This document shows, in pieces, positions 38,470 through 47,039 of a stretch of 64,000 nucleotides of DNA (positions are counted from its first letter, which is position 1; each line of letters starts with the position of its first letter). The translations under genes were made by a program, and so were the position numbers. The stretch spans positions 1 to 64,000 of the forward strand of contig JBKQHO010000036.1 in assembly GCA_052267165.1 (NCBI GenBank), read 5' to 3'. Below the pieces are notes generated by a model that was not told where the DNA came from, did no database searches, and saw only the letters and a program-made list of their open reading frames with translations. The DNA is from CAWICD01 sp052267165 (GTDB lineage: Bacteria; Vulcanimicrobiota; Vulcanimicrobiia; Vulcanimicrobiales; Vulcanimicrobiaceae).

Positions 38470-38898
38470 TCATGACGCGGCCTCCGTTTCCGACGCGCGC
38501 GAGACGATCTTGGTCGCGATCGGGAGCTTGGCGGAGGCGAGCTTGAGAGCTTCGCGCGCGGTCTGCTCCTGCACGCCCGCCAGTTCGAAGAGCACGCGTC
38601 CCGGGCGCACGACGGCGACCCAGAACTCGGGATTACCCTTGCCCGAGCCCATGCGGACTTCGGCCGGCTTCTTGGTGACCGACTTGTCGGGGAAGATCTT
38701 GATCCACACCTTGCCGCCGCGCTTGATGTGGCGGGTCATGGCGATACGAGCCGCCTCGATTTGACGGCTGGACATCCAGCACGGCTCGAGCGCCTGCAGC
38801 CCGAACTCGCCGAAGGTCAGCGAGCTGCCGGAGATCGACTTGCCGGTCATGCGTCCGCGGTGCTGCTTGCGCCACTTGACGCGCTTGGGGGTCAGCAT
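38470..38898 (-). CDS. rplP: 50S ribosomal protein L16
   Basis: L16 shapes the A site and peptidyl-transferase centre. The 142-residue protein has MLTPKRVKWRKQHRGRMTGK, FGEFGLQALEPCWMSSRQIE, MGSGKGNPEFWVAVVRPGRV and a normal end. It follows rpsC by one base. Confidence 0.97.
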   Translation of the reverse strand: MLTPKRVKWRKQHRGRMTGKSISGSSLTFGEFGLQALEPCWMSSRQIEAARIAMTRHIKRGGKVWIKIFPDKSVTKKPAEVRMGSGKGNPEFWVAVVRPGRVLFELAGVQEQTAREALKLASAKLPIATKIVSRASETEAAS

Positions 38899-38899
38899 C

Positions 38900-39955
38900 T
38901 TACTCGCTCACCTCGTTCGAATTCTCGGCCGGCTGCGGTTCGTGCGCCGAGGACGCCTCGGAAGGCGCGCCCGGACGCTCGGCGTCGTCGGTCGTGTGCT
39001 GAGAGGCGGCCTCGACCACTGAGGTCTCCGCCGTCACGCCGTGACCGTGCTCCGCATCCTTGTCGTGGACGGCCTCGCCGCCGTGCGGCCCCGTCGGGAC
39101 GGGATGACCGGGCTGCGCGAACGCGCCTTCGGTCTCGCTCGCGAGCGACGCATTGTCGTGCGCGATCTCACCCGGCGTCGGCAGCGTCAGCGTGTCGCCT
39201 TCGCCCGCCGGACGCGGAGCGGCTGGTCCGCCCGGACCGCGCCCCCGGCCGCCGCGCCGGTCGTTACGCCGGTCGCGAAAGGTCGCGCGCTCGCCGAGCG
39301 GCCGCTCCGGCCGCTGCTCGCGCGTCTGGTCGGGCAGCACCTCGCCCTTGTAAATCCACACCTTGACGCCGATGCGGCCGAAGGTGGTGAAGGCCTCGAC
39401 GTGCGCGTAGTCGATGTCGGCGCGCAGCGTATGCAGCGGCACCTTGCCGTCGTGGTTCTGCTCCGAGCGCGCGATCTCAGCGCCGCCCAGACGTCCCGAG
39501 ACCATGACCTTGACGCCGCGTGCGCCGGCCTTCATGGTGCGCATGATGGCTTGCTTCATGGCGCGGCGGAAGGCGATGCGCTTCTCGAGCTGATCGACGA
39601 TGTTCTGCCCGACCAGCCGCGCGTCGAGTTCGGGATGCTTGATCTCGACGACGTTGACCTGAACGTTCTTCTGGGTGATGCGCTCGAGGTTCTTGCGGAT
39701 GTCCTCGATGCCCACGCCGCGCTTGCCGATGATGATGCCCGGCTTGGCGGTGTGCACGATCACGCGCGCCTGATTGGCGCGGCGCTCGATCTCGACGCGC
39801 GAGATCGCGGCCGCCCGCGTGAGGCGCCCGAAATACTTGCGGATCGCGCCGTCCTCGTGGAGCCACGCCCGGTACTGCTTTTTCTCGAACCAGCGGCTCT
39901 CCCAGGTTCGCGTGATCCCCAGGCGCAGGCCGACCGGATGTATCTTCTGACCCAT
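38900..39955 (-). CDS. rpsC: 30S ribosomal protein S3 with long acidic C-terminal extension
   Basis: S3 forms the mRNA entry tunnel. Residues 1-210 are standard: GQKIHPVGLRLGITRTWESR, the KH domain with KPGIIIGKRGVGIEDIRKNL, and GVKVMVSGRLGGAEIARSEQ. After WIYKGEVLP come about 140 extra residues: first an Arg/Gly-rich stretch (RDRRNDRRGGRGRGPGGP), then an acidic, Ala/Ser/Glu/His-rich tail of low complexity. E. coli S3 has 233 residues, this one 351. The extension should be solvent-exposed near the mRNA entry. Confidence 0.95.
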   Translation of the reverse strand: MGQKIHPVGLRLGITRTWESRWFEKKQYRAWLHEDGAIRKYFGRLTRAAAISRVEIERRANQARVIVHTAKPGIIIGKRGVGIEDIRKNLERITQKNVQVNVVEIKHPELDARLVGQNIVDQLEKRIAFRRAMKQAIMRTMKAGARGVKVMVSGRLGGAEIARSEQNHDGKVPLHTLRADIDYAHVEAFTTFGRIGVKVWIYKGEVLPDQTREQRPERPLGERATFRDRRNDRRGGRGRGPGGPAAPRPAGEGDTLTLPTPGEIAHDNASLASETEGAFAQPGHPVPTGPHGGEAVHDKDAEHGHGVTAETSVVEAASQHTTDDAERPGAPSEASSAHEPQPAENSNEVSE

Positions 39956-39958
39956 GTC

Positions 39959-40480
39959 CTACTCCGATGCTCCGGCCGCCGCGGCCGCCTTCTTACGGGT
40001 GCGCTTGGCGGGCGTCTTGGCTTTCTGCGTCGCGGCCGCGCGGCGGCGCGAGTCGACGCTGGTGACCGAGACCGAAGCGCCGGCGCGCTTCTTGGGCTGA
40101 TGCTTAGGCGGCGTCGGGCCGACCGCGATCGTCACGTGCGACATGCGCTTGCGCTTGAATGCGGCCCGGCCTTGAGCGCGCGGGTCGAGACGCTTGGTGA
40201 TCCCGCCGCCCGGACCGCCGTCGACCGTGATCCGGGTGATATAGAGATCCTCGCCTACCATCTCGTGATTGTTTTCCGCGTTGGCGACCGCGCTCTTGAG
40301 CAGTTTCTCGATGGGCTCCGAGGCGAACACGCCCGCGAACTGGAGCAGGACCAGCGCTTCCTTCACGGTCTTGCCGCGAATGGCGTCAGCGACCCGGCGC
40401 AGCTTGCGCGGACCCATGCGGGCGAACTTGAGGTGGGCGAACGCTTCGCTGCGCGCCGCCGTCTGCGTATCCGCCATCAC
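39959..40480 (-). CDS. rplV: 50S ribosomal protein L22 with basic C-terminal tail
   Basis: L22 lines the exit tunnel with its beta-hairpin. The core (FARMGPRKLRRVADAIRGKT, SAVANAENNHEM, GRAAFKRKRMSHVTIAV) is standard. About 50 Lys/Ala/Arg-rich residues follow, giving 173 in total against about 110 in E. coli. Such tails are common in high-GC lineages. The start MMADTQ lies 10 bases after rpsS. Confidence 0.95.
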   Translation of the reverse strand: MMADTQTAARSEAFAHLKFARMGPRKLRRVADAIRGKTVKEALVLLQFAGVFASEPIEKLLKSAVANAENNHEMVGEDLYITRITVDGGPGGGITKRLDPRAQGRAAFKRKRMSHVTIAVGPTPPKHQPKKRAGASVSVTSVDSRRRAAATQKAKTPAKRTRKKAAAAAGASE

Positions 40481-40490
40481 TTGGACTCCG

Positions 40491-40769
40491 TCATTTTACA
40501 GCGCTCTTTTCGTTGCCGGCGTGGCCGCGGAAATTGCGCGTGGGCGCGAACTCGCCGAGCTTGTGGCCGACCATGTTCTCGGTCACGAAGACCGGAACGT
40601 GCGCTTTGCCGTTGTGCACCGAGATCGTGTGACCGACCATCTGCGGCACGATCGTGCTCGACCGCGACCAGGTCTTGATCACGCGCTTCTCGCGCGTCGA
40701 GTTCATCTTCTCGACCTTCGCCAGAAGGTGGTCCGCGACGAACGGACCCTTTTTAAGACTGCGACCCAT
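40491..40769 (-). CDS. rpsS: 30S ribosomal protein S19
   Basis: S19 is in the head of the small subunit near the A site. The 92-residue protein reads GRSLKKGPFVADHLLAKVEK, then WSRSSTIVPQMVGHTISVHN and MVGHKLGEFAPTRNFRGHAG, the usual signatures. The ATG overlaps the rplB stop by one base. Confidence 0.97.
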   Translation of the reverse strand: MGRSLKKGPFVADHLLAKVEKMNSTREKRVIKTWSRSSTIVPQMVGHTISVHNGKAHVPVFVTENMVGHKLGEFAPTRNFRGHAGNEKSAVK

Positions 40770-41596
40770 TACTTAGCGCTCCGCTTGCGGACGATCATCT
40801 TCGCGGTCCGCTTGTTGCGGCGCGTCTTCTTGCCCATCGTCATCTGACCCCAAGGCGTCGTGGGCGGGCGGCCCGAGGTCGAACGCGCCTCGCCGCCGCC
40901 GTGCGGGTGGTCGACCGGATTCATCGCGATGCCGCGCACCGACGGGCGCTTGCCCATGTGCCGGATGCGGCCGGCCTTGCCGATCTGCACGTTCTCGTGA
41001 TCGATGTTGCCGAGCTGGCCGATCGTCGCGCGGCAGACGACCATGATCTTGCGCACTTCGCCCGACGGCATGCGTATCTGCGCGTACTCGCCTTCCTTGG
41101 CCATCAACTGCGCCGATGAGCCCGCCGAGCGCACGAGCTTGCCGCCCTGCCCGGGCCGCAGCTCGACGTTGTGGACGACCGTGCCGAGCGGGATGTTCTT
41201 GATCGGCAGACAGTTGCCGACTTTGATGTCCGCGCCTTCGCCGGATTCGACCATGTCGCCGACGTTCAACCCGGCGGGCGCGAGGATGTAGCGCTTCTCA
41301 CCGTCTTTGTAGTTGAGCAGCGCGATGCGCGCCGAGCGGTTGGGATCGTACTCGATCGCCGCGACCTTCGCGGGGATCGCGTCCTTGGTCCGCTTGAAGT
41401 CGATGATGCGGTATTGGCGCCGCGTCCCGCCGCCTTTGTGGCGCACGGTGATATGGCCGTTGTTGTTGCGGCCGGAGTGCTTCTTCTTGACCTCGACGAG
41501 CGCTTTTTCGGGCTTCTTCTTGGTGATATCCGACGTCTCGAGCGTCGTGAGGAAGCGCTGTCCAGGCGAAGTCGGGCGGTAACGTTTGATCGGCAT
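40769..41596 (-). CDS. rplB: 50S ribosomal protein L2
   Basis: L2 is needed for subunit association and peptidyl transfer. The 275-residue protein contains NNNGHITVRHKGGGTRRQYR, GRDIRRLE-equivalent IDFKRTKDAIPAKVAAIEYD, and the C-terminal MNPVDHPHGGGEARSTSGRP with the catalytically important His. Normal length and position. Confidence 0.97.
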   Translation of the reverse strand: MPIKRYRPTSPGQRFLTTLETSDITKKKPEKALVEVKKKHSGRNNNGHITVRHKGGGTRRQYRIIDFKRTKDAIPAKVAAIEYDPNRSARIALLNYKDGEKRYILAPAGLNVGDMVESGEGADIKVGNCLPIKNIPLGTVVHNVELRPGQGGKLVRSAGSSAQLMAKEGEYAQIRMPSGEVRKIMVVCRATIGQLGNIDHENVQIGKAGRIRHMGKRPSVRGIAMNPVDHPHGGGEARSTSGRPPTTPWGQMTMGKKTRRNKRTAKMIVRKRSAK

Positions 41597-41599
41597 CGC

Positions 41600-41908
41600 T
41601 TATTGCTCGAAGTAGTTAATGCCGCCCAGTTGGATCTTCTGGCCGGGCTTGAGGGTGACGATAGCCTTCTTCCAGTCGGGCTGCTTGCCCGACGTGCGCA
41701 CGCCGCGACGCGCGAAATTCTTGAGCTTGCCGCCCACGTTGGTCGTGTTGACCTTGAGGACCGAGACCTTGAAGATCTCCTCGACGGCTTTGCGAATTTG
41801 CGTCTTGGTGGCGCGCGGATGGACCTCGAAGAAATACTGCGAGGCGAGCGTGGCCGTCATCGACTTCTCGGTGATCAGCGGCGCGATGATGACGTCTCGG
41901 GCTTGCAT
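41600..41908 (-). CDS. rplW: 50S ribosomal protein L23
   Basis: L23 is the docking site for trigger factor and SRP at the tunnel exit. The 102-residue sequence has DVIIAPLITEKSMTATLASQ, FEVHPRATKTQIRKAVEEIF and VNTTNVGGKLK. It lies three bases from rplB and two from rplD. Confidence 0.96.
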   Translation of the reverse strand: MQARDVIIAPLITEKSMTATLASQYFFEVHPRATKTQIRKAVEEIFKVSVLKVNTTNVGGKLKNFARRGVRTSGKQPDWKKAIVTLKPGQKIQLGGINYFEQ

Positions 41909-41910
41909 GC

Positions 41911-42582
41911 TCAGGCACTCTCCTTGGCGGCTTGATCCCCAAAGGCCGAACCGAGCAACGCGAACGCGGCGCCGGTGAGGACCAGCCGCGCGAAACCGAG
42001 CACGTCCTTCACGTCGAGCGCGCCGGTATGGGTGACCGCGACGCGCTCCAGATTCGCGCCCGTCCGCGCGAGCGCCAGGCCGACGTCGTCGGCTTCGCTC
42101 GGCGCGAACACGACCAGCGTGCGCGGGCCCGTCTTGGCGGCTTTGGGCGAACCGTAGAGCAGCGCCGCGAGATCGCGCGTCTTGGCGAGATCGAAGCCTT
42201 CCGTCTCGAGGATGGTCACGCAGTCGCTCGCGAAGCGGTCGGCCAGCGCCGCTTTGAGCGCGCCGCGGCGCTCCTTCTTATTGAGCGAGATGACGTAGCT
42301 GCGCGGCTTGGGGCCGAAGACGACGCCGCCGTGGCGCCACTGCGGCGAGCGGATCGAGCCCTGACGAGCTCGGCCGGTCCCCTTCTGGCGCCAGGGCTTG
42401 CGGCCGCCGCCCGAGACTTCGTCACGGCGCAGCGTCGAGGCCGTGCCGGCGCGCGGGTTGGCAAGCTCGCGGAAAACCGCGCGGAACATCGCGTTCTTCT
42501 TCGAGGCGGCGTCGCCCGCGAAGGCCGCCGGGACGGGCTCCTGGCGGACGGTCTCACCTTTGGGATCGATGACTGCCGGCAT
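41911..42582 (-). CDS. rplD: 50S ribosomal protein L4
   Basis: L4 lines the tunnel constriction and in E. coli represses the S10 operon. The 223-residue protein has RAGTASTLRRDEVSGGGRKP, WRQKGTGRARQGSIRSPQWR and GGVVFGPKPRSYVISLNKKE, then a C-terminal Rossmann-like half. It overlaps the rplC stop by one base. Confidence 0.97.
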   Translation of the reverse strand: MPAVIDPKGETVRQEPVPAAFAGDAASKKNAMFRAVFRELANPRAGTASTLRRDEVSGGGRKPWRQKGTGRARQGSIRSPQWRHGGVVFGPKPRSYVISLNKKERRGALKAALADRFASDCVTILETEGFDLAKTRDLAALLYGSPKAAKTGPRTLVVFAPSEADDVGLALARTGANLERVAVTHTGALDVKDVLGFARLVLTGAAFALLGSAFGDQAAKESA

Positions 42583-43244
42583 TACTTCTTGGCTCCTGCG
42601 GCGGCCGCGGCTTTCACCTTGGGCGGCCGGACCGCAGCGCTGACGAGGACCAGGCCGCTGCGGCCACCGGGGACCGGTCCCCGAACCAGCAGCACGTTGC
42701 GCTCGGCGTCGGCCCGCACGACCTCGAGATTCTGGTGGGTGATCCGGTCGACGCCGTAGTGGCCGGGGCGCCGGCTCCCCTTGACGACGTGGCCGGCGTT
42801 GGTGTCGCCGTTGGAGGCGGGCTGGCGATGGATCATCGAACCGTGGGTGCGGCTGCCGCCGTGAAAATTGTGCCGCTTGATGCCGCCCGAGAAGCCGTGG
42901 CCCTTCGAAATCCCGATCACGTCGACCCGGTCGCCCTCTTGGAAGACGTCGACGGAGACCGTCCCGCCGACCTCGGGCGCCTCGTCGATCGAGCGCCGGA
43001 ACTCGCGAATGACCTTCTTCGGAGCGATTCCCAACTTCTTGAAGCGTCCGGCCTGGGGCTTGGTCTGCCCGTTCTTCCTCGCGTCGGCAAACGCGAGCGC
43101 GACGGACTCGTATCCGTCTGAATCCGCCGTCTTACGCTGCAGCACGGTGCACGGCCCCGCCTCGATGACGGTGACCGGCACGTACCGCCCGTCAGCGGTG
43201 AAGACGCTCGTCATCCCGACCTTGCGGCCGATGATGTTCTTCAT
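42582..43244 (-). CDS. rplC: 50S ribosomal protein L3
   Basis: L3 is an early assembly protein near the peptidyl-transferase centre. From the ATG at 43244 it has 220 residues: IIGRKVGMTSVFTADGRYVP, GISKGHGFSGGIKRHNFHGG, and GRRPGHYG-like GSRRPGHYGVDRITHQNLEV. Extra upstream codons in the same frame were rejected because the family starts at MKNIIGRKVGMT. It is the first gene of the operon here; rpsJ, its usual upstream partner, is absent. Confidence 0.96.
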   Translation of the reverse strand: MKNIIGRKVGMTSVFTADGRYVPVTVIEAGPCTVLQRKTADSDGYESVALAFADARKNGQTKPQAGRFKKLGIAPKKVIREFRRSIDEAPEVGGTVSVDVFQEGDRVDVIGISKGHGFSGGIKRHNFHGGSRTHGSMIHRQPASNGDTNAGHVVKGSRRPGHYGVDRITHQNLEVVRADAERNVLLVRGPVPGGRSGLVLVSAAVRPPKVKAAAAAGAKK

Positions 43245-43320
43245 CGGTGTCTCGCCCTTACTTGGAGTCCAGCCGGCACCGCTTTGACAACGGAGCCTGG
43301 CGTTCGTATTGGTTCTTCCG

Positions 43321-43344
43321 CCGCGCACACGAAAGCGCGCGCGG
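43321..43344 (-). promoter_or_regulatory. GC-rich hairpin in the rplC leader
   Basis: The transcript sequence CCGCGCGCGC-TTTC-GTGTGCGCGG (43344-43321) folds into a 10-bp stem with a 4-base loop. It lies in the roughly 110-base untranslated leader between the S10-operon promoter and rplC. In gamma-proteobacteria an L4-binding leader controls this operon; whether this hairpin does so is unknown. Confidence 0.4.
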
Positions 43345-43363
43345 CCTCGACCACAACCTGCAA

Positions 43364-43392
43364 AGAATACCAATCCGCACAAGACTTGTCAA
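43364..43392 (-). promoter_or_regulatory. Promoter of the S10-spc ribosomal operon
   Basis: TTGACA (43392-43387), a 17-base spacer and TATTCT (43369-43364) read leftwards, with a predicted start near 43357. A perfect -35 box and optimal spacing make it the strongest promoter in the core region. The transcript would begin with a leader of about 113 bases before rplC. Confidence 0.8.
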
Positions 43393-43487
43393 ACGCGAGT
43401 GTGCCGCTTGGGCTCCCGCAGGCGCCCCCTGCCGCTGCCTGCACGCTAGGGCTAGGAGTCCGCCCGCATTGACGGGCATCGGAAGTG

Positions 43488-43990
43488 ATGTCCGGCTCCG
43501 CCTGGATCCTCTTCGCCGCCATGGCGGTGGTGTGGGGAATCCCCCTATTTCTTCATTAAGACGGCTCTGGTCGATTATCCGCAAGACGGCTCTGGTCGAT
43601 TATCCGCCGGTCGCGCTCGTCTTCTGCCGCGTCGCGCTCGCCGCAGCGATCCTGTTGCCGCTTACGCTGCGGGGCGGAGCCTAGAGCAACCTCCGCGGGA
43701 AGCTTCTGCCGCTCGCCTTGCTCGCGCCGATCGCGATCTGTCTCCCCTTCTGCCTAATCGCCCAAGGCGAGCGCCTCATCAGCAGCTCGCTAGCAGCTCG
43801 CTGACCGGCCCTGCTCATCTCGACCGAGCCGGCCATGATCGCGGTCCTCTCGCTCTGAATCCACCGCTCCGAGACCGTCGACCGCACTCGCTTCGCCGGG
43901 ATGCTCCTGGGGACTGGCGGCGTGGCGGCCCTGCTGCGCTCGAACGTCGGCGCGTTCTCGGCCCGGGCAGGAAACGCGCCCATTGCGCGC
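43488..43990 (+). pseudogene. EamA/DMT-type transporter pseudogene
   Basis: Fragments in different frames match drug/metabolite exporters: SGSAWILFAAMAVVWGIP at the ATG, then KTALVDYPPVALVFCRVALA, then KLLPLALLAPIAICLPFCLI, ISTEPAMIAVLSL and RFAGMLLGTGGVAALL. The frame is broken near 43553, a 25-bp stretch is tandemly duplicated (43558-43582 and 43583-43607), and in-frame stops follow (TAG near 43681, TGA near 43803 and 43856). The second EamA half is missing after 43990. It is non-functional. Confidence 0.8.
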
Positions 43991-44024
43991 AGGCCGCGGC
44001 GCTCGGCCGAACCTAGTGTACCAC

Positions 44025-44183
44025 CTAGCGGTTCCGCGGCGGCGGGCTGACCTTGACGACGGCCATCAACCAGCGGCGACCGACATCGGTCGCGACTTCG
44101 CGGCGGACGACATAGCCTTCGGGGTGCTTGTCGAAGATGTGAAAGCCGGCTCTCAACGCGTCGCACAGGCTCTCGAAAGTCAA
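44025..44183 (-). CDS. Small hypothetical protein (52 aa)
   Basis: From a TTG at 44183 preceded by GGAGGC, this frame encodes TFESLCDALRAGFHIFDKHP, GYVVRREV and ends RWLMAVVKVSPPPRNR. Codon usage is GC3-rich like real genes here. The compact amphipathic composition suggests a small folded domain. It lies between the transporter pseudogene and queA and has no recognised family. Confidence 0.5.
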   Translation of the reverse strand: MTFESLCDALRAGFHIFDKHPEGYVVRREVATDVGRRWLMAVVKVSPPPRNR

Positions 44184-44304
44184 AACGCTCGCCTCCGAAA
44201 CTTCAGTGCTCGAAGATTAGCCGCCGGATGAGCTCCGGCGATGAAGGGGGCGAGAAGATTTCCGGCCGTTCTTCACCAAGCGTGCACACGCTGAGTGCCG
44301 CGGT

Positions 44305-45393
44305 TCACGATTGCGCGGGTCCGATGCGCGACACGAGCATCGCGTCGCCGAACGAGTAGAAGCGGTAGCCCTCCGCAATCGCGGCCCGATAGGCTCGCAT
44401 CACCGGCTCGTAGCCGCCGAAGGCGCTGACCAGCACGAGCAGCGTCGACTGCGGCAGGTGGAAGTTCGTCAGCAGCAGGTCGGCAACGCGAAATTCGAAG
44501 CCGGGGGTGACGAACAGGTCGGTCTGCGCCTCGCCCGCGACGACCGCGCCGCCCCGCAGTGCCGAGGCTTCGAGCGCGCGCAGAGCCGTCGTGCCCGCGA
44601 CGACGACGCGCCGCCCTTCGCGCTTCGCCGCGTTGACCGCGGCGGCGGTCTCGGCCGGGATCTGGTAGCGTTCGGCGTGCATCCGGTGCTCGTCGAGCGT
44701 CTCGCTTTCGATGGGCCGGAACGTTCCCAGCCCCACGTCGAGCACGAGCGGTACGATCGAGACGCCCCGCGCGCGGGCCTCGGCGAGCGCTGCCGGCGTG
44801 AAGTGCAACGAGGCCGTCGGCGCCGCGATGCTTCCCGGGACGCGGGCGAAGACGGTCTGGTAGCGCGCGGCGCGCGCTTCGTCACCGGGTCCCAGATACG
44901 GCGGCAGCGGCAGCTCGCCGTGGCGCTCCAGGAACTGGTCGAGCGGGACGTGCAGGTCGAGCTGTAATTCGCGCACGCCGCGGGCGCCGGCCGCCAGTAC
45001 GAGTGCGCTGCCGTCGTCGCCGAAGCGCAGCCGCACGCCCGGTCGCAGACGGCGTGCCGGCCGCACCAGCGCTTCCCAGCGCCGCGCGTCGAGGTCGAAG
45101 CGCGGGCGGTCGAGCGGGCGCAGCAGCAGGATCTCGGCCGCGCCGCCGCCCGGCTCGCGCGTTGCGCGGAGCCTGGCGCGGATGACGCGCGTCTCGTTGA
45201 GCGCGAGCACGTCGCCGGCGCGCAGCAACGATGGGAAGTCGCGAAACGTGCGATGCTCGAGCCGCTCGCCGTCGAGTACCATCAGGCGCGCCGACTCCGG
45301 CGGGTCCGCGGGCGACTTTGCGAGCAGCGTTTCCGGGAGGTCGTAGCGGTATGCGCTCGCGAGCCGCAACGGCTCCGCGACGCCGCTACGCAC
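44305..45393 (-). CDS. queA: S-adenosylmethionine:tRNA ribosyltransferase-isomerase
   Basis: QueA moves the ribosyl group of SAM to 7-aminomethyl-deazaguanine in tRNA to form epoxyqueuosine. The 362-residue protein has YRYDLPETLLAKSPADPPES, LALNETRVIRARLRA, ARYQTVFARVPGSIAAPTAS, LHFTPAALAEA, VVLDVGLGTFRPI-like LVLDVGLGTFRPIESETL and LLTNFHLPQSTLLVLVSAFG, all diagnostic. It overlaps the SpoIID-like gene upstream by eight bases. No tgt or queC-F is present in the window. Confidence 0.95.
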   Translation of the reverse strand: MRSGVAEPLRLASAYRYDLPETLLAKSPADPPESARLMVLDGERLEHRTFRDFPSLLRAGDVLALNETRVIRARLRATREPGGGAAEILLLRPLDRPRFDLDARRWEALVRPARRLRPGVRLRFGDDGSALVLAAGARGVRELQLDLHVPLDQFLERHGELPLPPYLGPGDEARAARYQTVFARVPGSIAAPTASLHFTPAALAEARARGVSIVPLVLDVGLGTFRPIESETLDEHRMHAERYQIPAETAAAVNAAKREGRRVVVAGTTALRALEASALRGGAVVAGEAQTDLFVTPGFEFRVADLLLTNFHLPQSTLLVLVSAFGGYEPVMRAYRAAIAEGYRFYSFGDAMLVSRIGPAQS

Positions 45394-46390
45394 GCCCGAA
45401 GGCCGTCCCCGGGAAGTAGAACGTGACGATCTCGCGCGCGCCGGCGCCTTGCGTGCCCAGCATGCGCGCGCCCCACTGGCACATGCCGACGCCGTGCCCC
45501 CGGCCGGACCCTTCGACTTGTAATCCCGCCGGATCGAGGTTGACCGTATGGAGAAACGTGCTCCGCACCAGCGCCGGCCCGGCCTGCATCCGAAAGCGCT
45601 GCGTCTCGAGGTCGCAGCTCGAGCGGTCGCCGACGAAGCTGAGCGTGCGCGGCCGCTTGCTGCCGTCGAGATCGCGCAAGTCGACGCTCTTGAGCGAGCC
45701 GATCTGCGCGAACTCCGGACCGCAGGCCCGTCGCACGCTCTCGAGCGGCACGTCGGCGAGCCAGCTGTATTCCGGCGTGCCGGCGCAGTGCGGATCGTCT
45801 TGGCTGACCAGATACGGAAACGCGTGTCCCCAGATGTCGGCCGAAGCGACGGTCCGCCCGCCGCAGCACGAGCTGTACGCGACCTGGGCCGGCAGACCGC
45901 CGTACGTCACGATCAGGCCGCCCGTCTCGTCGACCGCGCTGCGCCCCTCGACCGTCTCCGCTTCGATCCCACCGTAGTGCTGGTCACTGTCGCCGGCGGT
46001 TACGTCGTACGCCCGCTCCGGCCGCAGCTTGCCAAGCGCATAGGTCCGCGCCACGATCGCCTGCGCCTGCTGCGCCGCGAGCGGCCACGCCGCCGCGACC
46101 TCGGAGCTGACCACGCCATACAAGTAAGCGTCGAGCGGCAACGTATTCACGAGCCCCATCTGCACGTCGCCGAGCGGCTCGAAGCTAGCGCTGCCCCGAA
46201 ACGTCCGTCCGCTCCACGCAAAGTGCCACTGGTCGAGGGTCTCGGGCGGCGCTGCGCGGCCGCTCGCCAGCAGCACACGCACCTGGTGCAATTCGACCGG
46301 CCCACCGACATCGAGCCCGCCCGTCGCAAGCGCGGCCCGTGGCATCACGCTGCTCAGCAACGTGCCGAGCAGAAAGCGAGAACGCTTCAC
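45386..46390 (-). CDS. SpoIID/LytB-domain exported protein
   Basis: The 334-residue product has an N-terminal export signal (RSRFLLGTLLSSVMPRAALA) and a SpoIID domain: LPLDAYLYGVVSSEVAAAWP, EALKAQAIVARTYA-like AAQQAQAIVARTYALGK, YSSCCGGRTVASADIWG, and the C-terminal GRGHGVGMCQWGARMLG. In sporulators SpoIID is a lytic transglycosylase of engulfment; in non-sporulators such proteins act on peptidoglycan. The GTG start at 46390 begins the signal; the longer frame to 46531 lacks a good start. It is coupled to queA, a frequent arrangement in Gram-positive-like genomes. Confidence 0.87.
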   Translation of the reverse strand: MKRSRFLLGTLLSSVMPRAALATGGLDVGGPVELHQVRVLLASGRAAPPETLDQWHFAWSGRTFRGSASFEPLGDVQMGLVNTLPLDAYLYGVVSSEVAAAWPLAAQQAQAIVARTYALGKLRPERAYDVTAGDSDQHYGGIEAETVEGRSAVDETGGLIVTYGGLPAQVAYSSCCGGRTVASADIWGHAFPYLVSQDDPHCAGTPEYSWLADVPLESVRRACGPEFAQIGSLKSVDLRDLDGSKRPRTLSFVGDRSSCDLETQRFRMQAGPALVRSTFLHTVNLDPAGLQVEGSGRGHGVGMCQWGARMLGTQGAGAREIVTFYFPGTAFGRA

Positions 46391-47039
46391 ATTGCGTGGT
46401 AAGTCCGAAGTTCGCTCGCAAAATCCCTGCGCCGGAGTGCGGGGCTGAGCGGTTCCGCGCTGCCGCCGGCCACGGGCGGAATGGGCGCCAACTTCCCTTA
46501 GGGCCGTGACTCCACCGATCGAGTTCGCCACCTAGACCTGCGGGCGGCAGCGCCCGCGGAAGCGTTTTTAGCCACGCCGTCGCCGCTTCACCTATGACGA
46601 CGATGGGGAGGAGGAGGAGGATGATTCCCGATCGCGGGAACGCGAGGCGCGCCCCTTGGACCGAGGGCGTTCTGCAGCAGAGCAAGCGTCCGTCAATGCA
46701 TCGGCTTGCCCCAACGATTAGCCGTCAGGGCGCAGCTCTGGCGGTTCGATTAATGCGACGACCGCTCTCGCCGTGTGTTTCTCGAGCTTACGGACGTTGC
46801 GACCTAAAAAATCGCCGCGAACGGTAAGGAGGCCTCTCCCTTTCAGAAACAAGGAAGATTGACGGCGAGTAAACGCTCGCCGCAAGCACGCGACGATGGC
46901 CAACGTTAGCATTGCAGACGCTTCCCAATCGAACGTCCCGATCAATCCTGCCTCGCGAATGGGACCTTCGTTTAGAGCGGACTTAGGTCGCTTCGTGCCC
47001 AACTCGGTAACTTAGGGGGAAACAATTAACCATTTTGCG
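46391..47039 (+). other. Intergenic region without a supported gene
   Basis: No convincing gene was found in this 650-bp gap. A GGCGAG-type hairpin (CGGCGAG 46863-46869, CTCGCCG 46876-46882) and a purine-rich GGGGAGGAGGAGGAGGATG run near 46603-46622 are visible. A 94-codon minus-strand frame (46718-47002) has a TTG start and no family resemblance. The local GC is lower near 46790-46840 and 47000-47040, where the promoter of the PYP gene must lie; I cannot assign boxes with confidence. Confidence 0.5.

Noticed and set aside
46718..47002. 94-codon minus-strand frame before the PYP gene
   Set aside because: TTG start without SD and no recognisable motif; too weak to call.
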